A program made the translations under genes and the position numbers. Source: Amycolatopsis roodepoortensis (GTDB lineage Bacteria; Actinomycetota; Actinomycetes; Mycobacteriales; Pseudonocardiaceae). Taken from it: a DNA stretch of 64,000 nucleotides. Below the pieces are notes generated by a model, which saw only the letters and a program-made list of their open reading frames with translations, made no database searches and had not been told where the DNA came from. This document shows positions 54,799-63,459 of the stretch, in pieces; positions within the stretch are counted from its first letter, which is position 1, and every line of letters starts with the position of its first letter. Location of the stretch: NCBI RefSeq assembly GCF_014873915.1, contig NZ_JADBEJ010000004.1, positions 1,116,001 to 1,180,000 of the forward strand. The letters are read 5' to 3'.

Positions 54799-55334
54799 TC
54801 GACACCGCGGCGCAGCTGCTGGCCGAAGAGGGCGTCGGCGCCGTGACGCTGCGCGGGATCGCCAAGGCCGCCGGTGTTTCGCACGGTGCGCCGCTGCGGC
54901 ATTTCCCCGGCCGCGCGGCGCTGCTGTCGGCCGTCGCCACTCGCGGCTACACCGAACTGCTGGATCGCGGCGCCGCCCTGCCGGACGGGACACCGCGCGA
55001 ACGGCTCATCGCGGCCTGCCACGGCTACCTCGATTTCGCACTGGCCAATCCGGCGATGTTCGAGCTGATGTTCCGCCGCGACCTCATCGACGCCAACGAC
55101 GCCGAACTCACGCGGGTGAGCAGCGCGGTGTTCGACTTCTTCGCCGCGATGGTCGCCGAACTCCAGGAAGGCGGCTGGCATCCCGCGACCGATCCGCGGC
55201 TGCTCGCGTCCTCGCTGTGGGCGTCGCTGCACGGCCTCGCCCAGCTGTGGCTCTGGGGCGGGCTGGCCGGCGCGAGCTTCGCGCCGTCACCGGAAAGGGC
55301 GTTGGCCGTCACCCTCGACGCCTATCTCGGCTGA
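54777..55334 (+). CDS. TetR-family regulator coupled to the GDSL hydrolase
   Basis: 185-residue TetR protein; helix-turn-helix at about 22-62 (GAVTLRGIAKAAGVSHGAPL, with RHFPGRAALL), and the C-terminal ligand domain of the TetR_C_13/WHG type (LANPAMFELMFRRDLID is the clear motif). GTG 54777 was chosen because GAGGAG lies nine bases before it inside the hydrolase gene. It most likely binds the two palindromes at 53930-53968 and represses its own operon and the divergent DinB gene. The 3' end overlaps the CrtI-like gene by 13 bp. Confidence 0.9.
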   Translation: MGARTRLIDTAAQLLAEEGVGAVTLRGIAKAAGVSHGAPLRHFPGRAALLSAVATRGYTELLDRGAALPDGTPRERLIAACHGYLDFALANPAMFELMFRRDLIDANDAELTRVSSAVFDFFAAMVAELQEGGWHPATDPRLLASSLWASLHGLAQLWLWGGLAGASFAPSPERALAVTLDAYLG

Positions 55335-56755
55335 ACCGGGAAGTCCTTGCCCAGTACGGCTTTCGCCGCGTGCCAGCCGCCCATCCCGTGGACGCCCGGC
55401 CCCGGCGCGGTCGACGCCGAACACAGGAAGACGCCACCGAGCGGGGTCCGGTGCGTGTTCCACCGGGCGACCGGGCGTCCGAGCACCTGGCGCAGATCCA
55501 CCGCCCCGGCGGCGACGTCACCGCCGGGATAGTTCGCGTTGTACGCCTCGAGTTCCGGCGCGGTGAGACAGCGGCTCGCCAGGACCGTGTCGGAGAATCC
55601 GGGCGCGAACCGCTCGATCCGCCGCCGGACCAGCTCCGTGGCGTCTCGCGGATCCCCTTGCGGCATATGGCAATACGCCCACACCGGTCGTTTCCCCGGC
55701 AGCCCGCGGGACGGGTCGAGCGCCATCGGATCCGACACGAGCACGAACCGGTCGTCCGGATCCTCTCCGCGCGCGACGGCGTTTTCGGCGGCGTACACCT
55801 CGTCTCGCGTGCCTCCGAGATGAACCGTGCCCGCCTTGCCGACCTCGGGCACCGCCCACGGAACCGGTTCGGAAACCAGGAAATCGACCTTCGCCACGCC
55901 TGGTCCGTAGCGATAGGACTCCAGCGCCCTCCGGTATCGCGGCGGCAGCAGATCACCGGCGATTTCGAGGAAACCGCGCGGGGCGACGTCGAGGATCACC
56001 GTGCGCGACTTCGCGAGTTGCCGCAGATCGGTGATCCTGCTGCCGGTGTGGATCCGCCCGCCATGCGCCCGGACGTCGGCGGCGAGCGCCTCGGTGATGG
56101 TCTGGCTGCCGCCACGCGCGATCGGCCAGCCGGTCGAGTGAGCCAGGTGAGCGAGCAGGAGTGTCGCGCCCGCCGCGGCGAGCGAAGGCTGGCGGCCCAT
56201 CACGTGCGCGGACACTCCGGCGAGCAGGGCGGGCGCCTCCGGACCGGTGAACAGGCGGCGTTCCAGACCGGCGGCGAGCATCGCGATCCTGGCCGGGAGG
56301 AGGGCGGCGGCGCGGGGATCACGGGGAGGATGCCGAAGATCCCCGAGCAGCAGTCCGGCCAATTCGCGACTGTTTTCCGCCAACGGGCCCAGCAGACGGC
56401 GCCACCGGGGGCCGTCCGTGCCGAGGGCGTCACAGGTCCGGTCGAGCTCTTCGTAGGCGAGACCGGCCCGGCCACCGTCCAGAGGATGGGCGTACGCGAT
56501 CTCCGGCCGCAGGAGATCGACGCCGTGCGCGGCGAGATCGAACCAGCGGAAGAACGGGGACGCCGCAGCCAGCGGATGCCCGGTGGCGCAGATATCGTGC
56601 CGGACCTCGTCGTCGAACAGCGAAGCCGTGCGCGTCCCGCCGCCGATCTCGTCCGCCGCCTCGTGCACTTCGACCGTCCGCCCCGCTCTGACCAGCAGGA
56701 CCGCCGCCGCGAGCCCGTTCGGGCCGGAACCGACCACCGACACGTCGACCGCCAT
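55322..56755 (-). CDS. CrtI/phytoene desaturase-like FAD-dependent oxidoreductase
   Basis: 477-residue flavoprotein of the phytoene dehydrogenase-related (COG1233) family. The N-terminal FAD motif is VSVVGSGPNGLAAAVLLVRAG, followed by VEVHEAADEIGGGTRT, and the C-terminal motif is APGPGVHGMGGWHAAKAVL. These proteins are not necessarily carotenoid enzymes: no crtB or crtE gene is near, so a lipid or quinone substrate is possible. ATG 56755 was chosen because the FAD motif begins there and GGGGG precedes it. Convergent with the TetR gene. Confidence 0.92.
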   Translation of the reverse strand: MAVDVSVVGSGPNGLAAAVLLVRAGRTVEVHEAADEIGGGTRTASLFDDEVRHDICATGHPLAAASPFFRWFDLAAHGVDLLRPEIAYAHPLDGGRAGLAYEELDRTCDALGTDGPRWRRLLGPLAENSRELAGLLLGDLRHPPRDPRAAALLPARIAMLAAGLERRLFTGPEAPALLAGVSAHVMGRQPSLAAAGATLLLAHLAHSTGWPIARGGSQTITEALAADVRAHGGRIHTGSRITDLRQLAKSRTVILDVAPRGFLEIAGDLLPPRYRRALESYRYGPGVAKVDFLVSEPVPWAVPEVGKAGTVHLGGTRDEVYAAENAVARGEDPDDRFVLVSDPMALDPSRGLPGKRPVWAYCHMPQGDPRDATELVRRRIERFAPGFSDTVLASRCLTAPELEAYNANYPGGDVAAGAVDLRQVLGRPVARWNTHRTPLGGVFLCSASTAPGPGVHGMGGWHAAKAVLGKDFPVQPR

Positions 56756-56850
56756 AGTGCCCCCTTGCCGGGATCGGCGACAGCTCACCCGAATATTGTC
56801 GGACCTCTCTCCTAGATTGATCCGCTCCAACCCAATCAGGAAGGAGGGCC

Positions 56851-57585
56851 ATGCCCGACCATGACACGCTGCTCGCGCGCGTCCGGAAACTCCTCGCGAA
56901 GGCGGAGGACCCGGCGGTCACCGAGGCCGAAGCCGAGTCGTACAACACCAAGGCCGCCGAACTGATCGCCCGGTACGGCATCGATCAGGCGCTGCTGGCC
57001 GCCTCCGGGGCGACCGCGGACGAGATCACCCAGATCATGATCCCGCTCGACAACCCGTACAGCCGGGACAAGGCGGGGCTGCTCACCAACATCGCGCATC
57101 CGCTGCGCTGCCGGGCCCTGCTGCACCGGCTCGGCCAGTCGGTCACCGCGGTGACGGTGTTCGGATTCCGCTCCGATCTGGAGCGCACGGAGCTGCTGTA
57201 CACGAGCCTGCTGCTGCAGGCGACCACCCAGCTGACCCGGGTCCGCCCGGAGAACCGGGTGTTCGCGGGCGAGTCGCTGGCGGCCTACCGGCGAACCTGG
57301 CTGCACGGGTTCTCCGGCGCGGTCTACGAACGGCTCCGCAACAGTGAGGACACCGCCGCCCGGACCCATACGACCGCGGCCGGTCACCGCTCGGCCGAGC
57401 TCGTGATCCAGGACCGGACGGCGATGGTCAAGCAGGCGTACGATGAGCAATACGGAGATCTGCGCTCGGCACCGCCGAGGCGGCTGTCCGGCAGCGGCTA
57501 CCTCGACGGGCATTCCGCCGGCGAGCGCGCCAACCTCAACACCACCGGCATCACCGGGCGACGCCGCGCGCTGCCCGTGCGCTAG
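56851..57585 (+). CDS. DUF2786 domain protein
   Basis: 244-residue protein. The first 45 residues are the DUF2786 motif (LLARVRKLLAKAEDPAVTEAEAESYNTKAAELIARYGID), here split to its key parts: ARVRKLLAKAEDP and EAESYNTKAAELIARYGI. The middle (about 60-165) has the DUF7168-like segment SRDKAGLLTNIAHPLRCRAL. The C-terminus is basic and ends RRALPVR. No enzyme motif is seen. The family is common in actinobacteria and phages with unknown function; the location between unrelated genes does not help. GGAAGGAGG precedes the ATG and a TAGATT -10-like hexamer precedes that. Confidence 0.8.
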   Translation: MPDHDTLLARVRKLLAKAEDPAVTEAEAESYNTKAAELIARYGIDQALLAASGATADEITQIMIPLDNPYSRDKAGLLTNIAHPLRCRALLHRLGQSVTAVTVFGFRSDLERTELLYTSLLLQATTQLTRVRPENRVFAGESLAAYRRTWLHGFSGAVYERLRNSEDTAARTHTTAAGHRSAELVIQDRTAMVKQAYDEQYGDLRSAPPRRLSGSGYLDGHSAGERANLNTTGITGRRRALPVR

Positions 57586-57665
57586 CCCGGTCGCACCACC
57601 TCGCACGGACCGTGCGGCGAAAAACCACCTCGTGAGAATCGCGTGTCCTCGGGTCTACTGAGGAC

Positions 57666-58421
57666 ATGATCGTGATCGAAGACCTGGCCACCCGGCCCGA
57701 TTTGCGCGAACCCGCGCTCGCCCTCGGCGGTGTCGGCGGCGAATTCCTCCAGCACGGCCTGGCGGGCCTGCTGGCGAAATCGTCCCACCTGGCTGCCCGC
57801 TGGCCGGAATACTTCCTCGTGCTGCTGGAAGACGGCGCGCCCGTGGCGAGGACCGCCGCCGTCCCGGTCGGCTTCCCGACGGCCGAACGCCCGGAGCTGC
57901 CGGACCACGGCTGGGACGCCGCCCTGATCTGGGCCGCGGAAGACCTGATGAGCGCCCGTGAGACGAACACCCTGATCGCACTCGAAGTGATGGTCGCGCC
58001 AGGCCGCCGTGGCGGTGGCCTGGCCACAAAAGCATTGGAAGCGTTGAAGAAGCGCGCCTCGGATACGGGGATGCGCAAGCTCGTCGTGCCGGTCCGCCCG
58101 GCCGGGAAGGAGAACGAACCTCGACTGTCCTTTGAGGACTACATCGCCCGCCGTCGCGCGGACGGGCTGCCGGAGGACCCGTGGCTGCGCACGCATGAAC
58201 GGCTCGGCGCACGGTTCGTGAAGGTGGCGCCGTTCGCGATGACGGTCACCGGCACCTTCGCCCAGTGGCAGGCGTGGGCCGGCGTCGAACTCCGGGACGG
58301 CCTCACGGCCGTGCCGGGCGGGATCGCGCCGGTGCTCGCCTCCTCGGCGCTGGACGTCGGCGTCTACACCGAACCGAACGTCTGGCTCGAGCACCTGGTA
58401 TCCGGAGCCAGCACCTGCTAG
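57666..58421 (+). CDS. GNAT-like acyltransferase
   Basis: 251-residue protein with a single GNAT-type core: LIALEVMVAPGRRGGGLATK is the acetyl-CoA-binding loop, then ALEALKKRASDTGMRKLVVPVRP. An N-terminal region (RWPEYFLVLLEDGAPVARTAAVPVGFPT) and a C-terminal extension (PFAMTVTGTFAQWQAWAGVE) are typical of a Pseudonocardiaceae/Streptomyces family of N-acetyltransferases. Substrate unknown. A TCTACT hexamer ends six bases before ATG 57666, so the mRNA is probably leaderless. The gene is monocistronic. Confidence 0.8.
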   Translation: MIVIEDLATRPDLREPALALGGVGGEFLQHGLAGLLAKSSHLAARWPEYFLVLLEDGAPVARTAAVPVGFPTAERPELPDHGWDAALIWAAEDLMSARETNTLIALEVMVAPGRRGGGLATKALEALKKRASDTGMRKLVVPVRPAGKENEPRLSFEDYIARRRADGLPEDPWLRTHERLGARFVKVAPFAMTVTGTFAQWQAWAGVELRDGLTAVPGGIAPVLASSALDVGVYTEPNVWLEHLVSGASTC

Positions 58422-58449
58422 CTTTCTTTGGCATGTGCAGGAGCTCGGT

Positions 58450-58791
58450 ATGACCGCCACCGGACCGTCCGGCGACGAGCTGCTGCGGCTGCTGGGGGCG
58501 CTGGCGAATCCGCACCGGCTGCGGATCGTCGCGGCGCTGCGCGCGGAACGCGTGTATGTCAGCCAGCTGGCGCGAGAGCTCGGCATCAGCCGGGCACTGT
58601 TGCAGCTCCACCTGCGCAAACTGGAGGCGGCCGGGCTCGTTTCGGCCACCTTGGAGCTGTCGGAGGACGGGAAGGCGATGAAGTTCTACGAGGTGGAACC
58701 GTTCCTGGTCGAGCTGAGCCCGGACACCATCGCCGCCGCGGCGCCGACGCTGAGCACACCGGCACCGGACGACGAGGGGGAACGAGCGTGA
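58450..58791 (+). CDS. ArsR-type winged-helix regulator
   Basis: 113-residue small regulator. The helix-turn-helix is LGALANPHRLRIVAALRAER, then SQLARELGISRALLQLHLRK and LEAAGLVSATL, an ArsR-type winged helix without metal-binding Cys. ATG 58450 is preferred because CAGGAG precedes it at 58438-58443, although GTG 58435 is in frame. It overlaps the next gene by 4 bp (GTGA), so it is coupled to the membrane coiled-coil protein and probably controls the downstream MMPL transporter. Confidence 0.88.
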   Translation: MTATGPSGDELLRLLGALANPHRLRIVAALRAERVYVSQLARELGISRALLQLHLRKLEAAGLVSATLELSEDGKAMKFYEVEPFLVELSPDTIAAAAPTLSTPAPDDEGERA

Positions 58792-59057
58792 AGTGGCATC
58801 AATGGCAGGAGGTCGCCGGGCTGATCGGCATCTTCGTGTTCCTCACCGTGGTCATCACGGTGGTCGTGTGGCAGTTCGGCGCGACCATCCGGGCCAGGGG
58901 CGCGCTCGCGCGCGAGCAGGAATACCGCAGGCTCGCCGAGAAGGCCGTCCAGGCGCAGGAAGAGACCGAACGCAAACTCACCGAACTCGACGGACGCCTC
59001 GCGGAACTGCGGAAGAGCGTGAGCACGGTCGAGCGGATCCTCAAGGAGGTCGACTGA
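58788..59057 (+). CDS. Small membrane protein with coiled coil
   Basis: 89-residue protein: one N-terminal transmembrane helix (IGIFVFLTVVITVVVWQF, about 13-31) followed by a charged coiled coil (about 40-89) with heptad pattern and Glu/Lys/Arg repeats (EKAVQAQEETERKLTELDGR). It overlaps the ArsR gene by 4 bp and lies 111 bp before the MMPL transporter. It may be a subunit or regulator of the transporter; no family is recognised with confidence. Confidence 0.75.
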   Translation: MKWHQWQEVAGLIGIFVFLTVVITVVVWQFGATIRARGALAREQEYRRLAEKAVQAQEETERKLTELDGRLAELRKSVSTVERILKEVD

Positions 59058-59074
59058 CCGGCCGGTGAAAGACC

Positions 59075-59106
59075 CTGGGCCGCCGAGCGGCAACTCGGCG
59101 GCCCAG
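59075..59106 (+). terminator. Hairpin between the coiled-coil gene and MMPL gene
   Basis: CTGGGCCGCCGAG (59075-59087), loop CGGCAA, CTCGGCGGCCCAG (59094-59106), perfect 13-bp arms. It may terminate or attenuate transcription into the MMPL gene. No long T run follows. Confidence 0.6.
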
Positions 59107-59168
59107 GAAAGAAGAAGCAAAAACCTCGCCCGAGGCATCTCACTCCTTCACGTAAAGGACTGTAGTTC

Positions 59169-61343
59169 ATGCTGCCCGAAAAGATCGCCGCGTGGTCCCT
59201 GCGGCATCGCGCGCTCACCCTCGTCGGCTGGGTCGCCCTCGTGGTCGTCGCCCTGTTGTCGGGAATGCTGCTGGACGGTGAAAGCCGCCGGAGCACCGAT
59301 CCCGGCGAGTCCGGCCGCGCGCAGACCGCGATGAACGCGCAAGACACCTTCGACCCCTTACGCGAGAACGTCCTCGTAACGCCGAAGGAGCCCGGTTCGC
59401 CGCCGTTCGCCAGGAACGAAGAACTCCGGCGGGCGACCGAAGATCTGGTCACCACGCTCACTGGGTCCGGCGCTGTCACCGGCGTCCGCTCGCCGCTGGC
59501 CGACGGCGAGCGGATCTCGGCCGACGGCACGTCCGGCCTCGTCGGCTTCGCGATCGCCGGCGGAGAGAAGGAAGTCCGCCCGAACTTCGAGACCGCGACG
59601 GCGCGAGTGGCCGAGGTCGGCGCCCGGCATCCTTCGGTCCGGTTGAGCCAGTCCGGGGACCTCAGCCTGTCGACCGTGGTCGACAAGGGCATCCGGGAGG
59701 ACGTCAAGCGCTCGGAGCTGCTTTCGCTGCCGCTCACCCTGGTGATCCTGCTGATCGTCTTCGGGGCGCTGGTCGCCGCGTCGGTCCCGCTGCTGCTGGC
59801 GGGCACGAGTGTCGCGGCGACGTTCGGTTTCCTCTCCGTCGTCGACGACTTCACCCCGATCAACGGCGCGACGACGGTGATCACCCTGCTCATCGGGATG
59901 GCGGTCGGCGTCGACTACTCACTGTTCTTCCTCAGGCGGCAACGGGAAGAACGCGCGCGCGGCCACTCCGTCGACAGCGCGATCCGCGTCGCGGCGCGGA
60001 CCTCCGGGCATGTCGTCCTCGTCTCCGGCGTCACGGTCGTCGTGTGCGTGGGCGGGTTGGTGTTCACCGGGCTCGACAACTTCACCGGGCTCGCGATCAG
60101 CACGGCGTTCGTGGTCGGGCTGGCCATGCTCGGCGCGGTCAGCGTGCTGCCGGCACTGCTCTCGCTGCTGGGCGACAAGGTCGATCGCGGGCGGATTCCC
60201 TGGCTGGGCAAGCGACGCACCGCCGCGGAGAACTCGCGGTTCTGGTCCGAGACGGCTCGCCTGGTCACCCGGCGACCGGCGTTGTGGGGCGGGCTCGCGA
60301 CCGCGCTGCTCGTCCTGCTCACGCTGCCCGCGCTCGGCATGCGCCTGCAGGATCCGACCCCGGCGGAGAGCCTGCCGCGCTCGATGGCCACGATCGACGC
60401 GGCCGTCCGCACCCAGGAAGCCTTCCCAGGGGTGGCCTACCCCGCCACGGTGGTGCTGACGGCCGAGCGCGGCGGCCCGGTCGACAGCCCGGCGCTACGC
60501 GCGGCGATCACGGATCTCGACCGGCGGATCGGCGAATCCGGCGGCGTGCTGAACAAACCCGTCGCCGTGGCGAACGTCGGCGAAGCCGTGGTCGTCCGTG
60601 TCCCGCTGTCCGGCGCGGGCCGCGACGCGGAAGCCGACGCCGCGCTCGCGAAACTGCGTACCGAGGTACTGCCCGAGACGATCGGGAAGGTGGACGGCAT
60701 CGAGTTCGCCGTGTCCGGCCGGACGGCGAACGCCCGCGACTTCGCGGACCGGGTCGTCGAACGGATGCCGCTGGTCTTCGGGTTCGTCCTGCTCGCGGCG
60801 TTCCTGTTGCTGCTGCGGGCTTTCCGGTCCGTACCGGTGGCGTTGGTGTCGATCGTGCTGAACCTGCTGTCGATCGGCGCGGCCTACGGCGTGCTCACCT
60901 GGATCTTCCAGGACGGCCATTTCGCTTCCCTGCTGGGCTTCACCCCGTACGGCGGGGTGGTGGGCTGGCTGCCGATGTTCATGTTCGTCCTGCTGCTCGG
61001 GCTGAGCATGGACTACCACATCTTCATCCTCAGCCGGATCCGTGAACGGCGGGCCGAAGGCGTTGTCACCGCGATCGTCCGCGGCACCGGTACGAGCGCG
61101 GGCGTGGTCAGCGGGGCGGCGGTGATCATGGTCGGCGTGTTCAGCGTCTTCATCACCTTGAGCGCGATCGAGTACAAGATGATGGGCGTCGGGATGGCGG
61201 TCGCCGTCCTGATCGACGCCACCCTGATCCGCGGCGTGCTGCTGCCCGCCTTCCTGGCCGCGCTGGGAGAACGGGCCTGGCGGCGCGGCGGTAAATCCGT
61301 GGCCCCAGAACGCATCCCGGAACTATCGTCGCCGAATGCCTGA
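59169..61343 (+). CDS. MMPL/RND-family transporter
   Basis: Proton-driven exporter of the MMPL type, 724 residues, with twelve predicted transmembrane helices arranged as two repeats. Both copies of the MMPL helix-4/10 signature are visible: GMAVGVDYSLFFLRRQREER and LLGLSMDYHIFILSRIRERR, with the proton-relay Asp in GVDYS and SMDYH. The extracellular porter-like loops lie at about 50-170 and 385-525. The mycobacterial homologues export lipids and siderophores. It belongs to the ArsR-coiled coil module and its 3' end overlaps a methyltransferase gene by 8 bp. Confidence 0.95.
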   Translation: MLPEKIAAWSLRHRALTLVGWVALVVVALLSGMLLDGESRRSTDPGESGRAQTAMNAQDTFDPLRENVLVTPKEPGSPPFARNEELRRATEDLVTTLTGSGAVTGVRSPLADGERISADGTSGLVGFAIAGGEKEVRPNFETATARVAEVGARHPSVRLSQSGDLSLSTVVDKGIREDVKRSELLSLPLTLVILLIVFGALVAASVPLLLAGTSVAATFGFLSVVDDFTPINGATTVITLLIGMAVGVDYSLFFLRRQREERARGHSVDSAIRVAARTSGHVVLVSGVTVVVCVGGLVFTGLDNFTGLAISTAFVVGLAMLGAVSVLPALLSLLGDKVDRGRIPWLGKRRTAAENSRFWSETARLVTRRPALWGGLATALLVLLTLPALGMRLQDPTPAESLPRSMATIDAAVRTQEAFPGVAYPATVVLTAERGGPVDSPALRAAITDLDRRIGESGGVLNKPVAVANVGEAVVVRVPLSGAGRDAEADAALAKLRTEVLPETIGKVDGIEFAVSGRTANARDFADRVVERMPLVFGFVLLAAFLLLLRAFRSVPVALVSIVLNLLSIGAAYGVLTWIFQDGHFASLLGFTPYGGVVGWLPMFMFVLLLGLSMDYHIFILSRIRERRAEGVVTAIVRGTGTSAGVVSGAAVIMVGVFSVFITLSAIEYKMMGVGMAVAVLIDATLIRGVLLPAFLAALGERAWRRGGKSVAPERIPELSSPNA

Positions 61344-62058
61344 CGCACTCTTCGCCCACGCCCGGCTCGCACCGATCTACGACGCCTTCGACGGTCCTCG
61401 CGACGACCTTGAGCATTACCTCGGCATCATCGGCGAACTCGGGGCAAAGAGAGTGCTCGACGTCGGCTGCGGCACCGGCAGCCTGGCCGTTCTCCTTGCC
61501 GCGCGCGGGATCGAGGTCGTGGGGGTCGATCCCGCGGAAGCGTCACTGGAGGTCGCGAAGGCCAAAGACCCGGAAGGGAGGATCACCTGGATCCACGGCG
61601 ACGCGAAAGCGGTGGGCGACGTGAAAGCCGATCTCGCCGTCATGACCGGCAACGTGGCCCAGGTCTTCCTGACCGACGACGAATGGCGCCGGACGCTCGA
61701 AGGCGTCCGCACCGCGCTGGTGCCGGGCGGCCACCTGGTCTTCGAGACCCGGCGTCCCGGTCGCCGCGCGTGGGAGGGCTGGGCGGCCGACCCGGCTCAC
61801 GAAGTCATCGACGTCCCGGGCGTCGGCGAGGTCGAGCAGTGGCGTGAGGTCACCGAGGTGAACCTCCCGTTCGTGTCGTTCCGGTGCAGCTACCGGTTCT
61901 CCGACGGCGAGGTCGTCACCTCGGACTCGACGCTGTGGTTCCGCGAACGCGACGAACTGGAAGCCTTGCTGGCTGAACACGGCTTTCGCGTCCTGGACGT
62001 CCGGGACGCACCGGATCGTCCAGGACGCGAGTACGTGTTCATCGCCCAGCGGGACTAG
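61336..62058 (+). CDS. Class I SAM-dependent methyltransferase
   Basis: 240-residue methyltransferase: motif I is VLDVGCGTGSLAVLLAARGI, followed by VVGVDPAEASLEVAK, and the catalytic region LAVMTGNVAQVFLTDDEW. It resembles the small Methyltransf_25 group. The start at 61336 overlaps the MMPL transporter stop by 8 bp, so it is probably cotranslated with it; its substrate might be the transported compound (inference). Its stop overlaps the convergent UDP-sugar pyrophosphorylase gene by 4 bp. Confidence 0.92.
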   Translation: MPDALFAHARLAPIYDAFDGPRDDLEHYLGIIGELGAKRVLDVGCGTGSLAVLLAARGIEVVGVDPAEASLEVAKAKDPEGRITWIHGDAKAVGDVKADLAVMTGNVAQVFLTDDEWRRTLEGVRTALVPGGHLVFETRRPGRRAWEGWAADPAHEVIDVPGVGEVEQWREVTEVNLPFVSFRCSYRFSDGEVVTSDSTLWFRERDELEALLAEHGFRVLDVRDAPDRPGREYVFIAQRD

Positions 62059-63428
62059 AGGATTTCGCCGTCCGGAACGGTTTTCGGCCCGGTGATCTTC
62101 ACGTCGCCGCGGACGACGACGTTCTTCCCGAAGGTGACGTCGCCGTCCACGGCGAGGCTCGTGCACTCCTTGAGCGACGGCGCGGAAGGGATACGCGCGT
62201 CGAAGTCCGGAAGGAGCTTGTAGAACTCCTTGCTCAGCGAAACGACCGGCGGGGTGGTGGTGAACTCCGGGATCATCTCCCCGCTCTCGTCGAGGACGTA
62301 CGCGTCGGACCGGACGACGAGCAGGTCGTCGGTGGTCTTCACCGGTGCGAACCGGGTCCGCGGGATTTCGATGGCCCGCGCGCCCTCGACGGAGCCGATC
62401 GCCGCGCCCATCGCCGTTTCGAGCTGGATCACCGGCGTGCTGGCCGCGTCGGCCGGATCGACGGTCTTCCGGTTCACGATAAGCGGCAGCTGCGGCGCGG
62501 CAGGGTCTGCGTCCTGCAGGACTTTCAGGCGTTCGAGGTCGATCCAGATGTTGTTGGTGTTGTAGAACCGCCACTTGCCGACGTCGCCGAACGAGTCGTC
62601 GCCGTCGGGGACCTGCGCGGATTCACGCAGGACGATGCGGCCCGCGCGCCGCGCGAGGTGCCCGCCCTTGCGGTCGGCCGCGGTGCCGAGCACCGTCTCC
62701 ATCGCGAACGGGATGCTCTCCTTCGCCATCCACGCGGCGATCCGCGCGTCCGGCAGCGCGCCGAGGTTGTCGGCGTTGGACACGAAACACCAGCGGATCC
62801 CCTCCGCCAGCAGCGTTTCGAGCATCCCGCTCACCGCGAGCGCGATGTAGATGTCACCGTGCCCCGGCGGGCACCATTCGAGTTCCGGGTTCGACGGCCA
62901 TTCGGCGGGCCTGCCGTCGGCGGTGATCTTCGGCTCGCGGCCCTGCAGGAAGTCGGCCGGGATGACGTCGTCGGCGAGATCGGGGTACTTCTTCAGCAAC
63001 TCCAGCGAAGGTTCGCGGGTGCCCGCCGAATTCATCAGGATCAGCGGAAGCCGCGCGTGGTACTTCTCGCGGATGGAGAGCACCTGCATGGCGATGACGT
63101 CGAGGAACGTCTTGCCCGGTTTGATCTCCAGCAGCGACTTCGGCCCGGTGAGCCCCATGCTCGTGCCGAGTCCGCCGTTGAGCTTCAGGACCGCGGTGCG
63201 GTCCAGGACGTGGCGGCCTTCTTCGGCGTCCGGCTCGGGCAGATCGACGAGCTTGCTGATGTCCTCGAGCGGTTCGAGTTCGTCGCCCGGCAATTGGCCG
63301 GCGCCGGGTTCGGACAACTGCTCCAGGCGCCGCCGCAGGGCCGCCAGCTCCATGGCGTGGGCCCCCGCGGAACGCATTTTCGACAGCGTTTCGGCGAACT
63401 GATCGGACAGGTGCGCGTCAGAGCTCAT
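62055..63428 (-). CDS. Eukaryotic-type UTP-glucose-1-phosphate uridylyltransferase (UDPGP family)
   Basis: Makes UDP-glucose (or another UDP-sugar) from UTP and the sugar phosphate. The 457-residue protein is of the UDPGP family found in eukaryotes, not the bacterial GalU: LKLNGGLGTSMGLTGPKSL is the nucleotide loop, WCPPGHGDIY is the uridine/ sugar site, and the C-terminal beta-helix-like part ends FGKNVVVRGDVKITGPK. GalU (bacterial) is what M. tuberculosis has next to 5-formyltetrahydrofolate cyclo-ligase. Some members use UDP-GalNAc or UDP-GlcNAc, so sugar specificity is open. The start codon ATG 63428 has a plausible upstream region. Confidence 0.93.
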   Translation of the reverse strand: MSSDAHLSDQFAETLSKMRSAGAHAMELAALRRRLEQLSEPGAGQLPGDELEPLEDISKLVDLPEPDAEEGRHVLDRTAVLKLNGGLGTSMGLTGPKSLLEIKPGKTFLDVIAMQVLSIREKYHARLPLILMNSAGTREPSLELLKKYPDLADDVIPADFLQGREPKITADGRPAEWPSNPELEWCPPGHGDIYIALAVSGMLETLLAEGIRWCFVSNADNLGALPDARIAAWMAKESIPFAMETVLGTAADRKGGHLARRAGRIVLRESAQVPDGDDSFGDVGKWRFYNTNNIWIDLERLKVLQDADPAAPQLPLIVNRKTVDPADAASTPVIQLETAMGAAIGSVEGARAIEIPRTRFAPVKTTDDLLVVRSDAYVLDESGEMIPEFTTTPPVVSLSKEFYKLLPDFDARIPSAPSLKECTSLAVDGDVTFGKNVVVRGDVKITGPKTVPDGEIL

Positions 63429-63459
63429 TGTGCCCTTTCTGAACCACTGCGTCGGGTTA

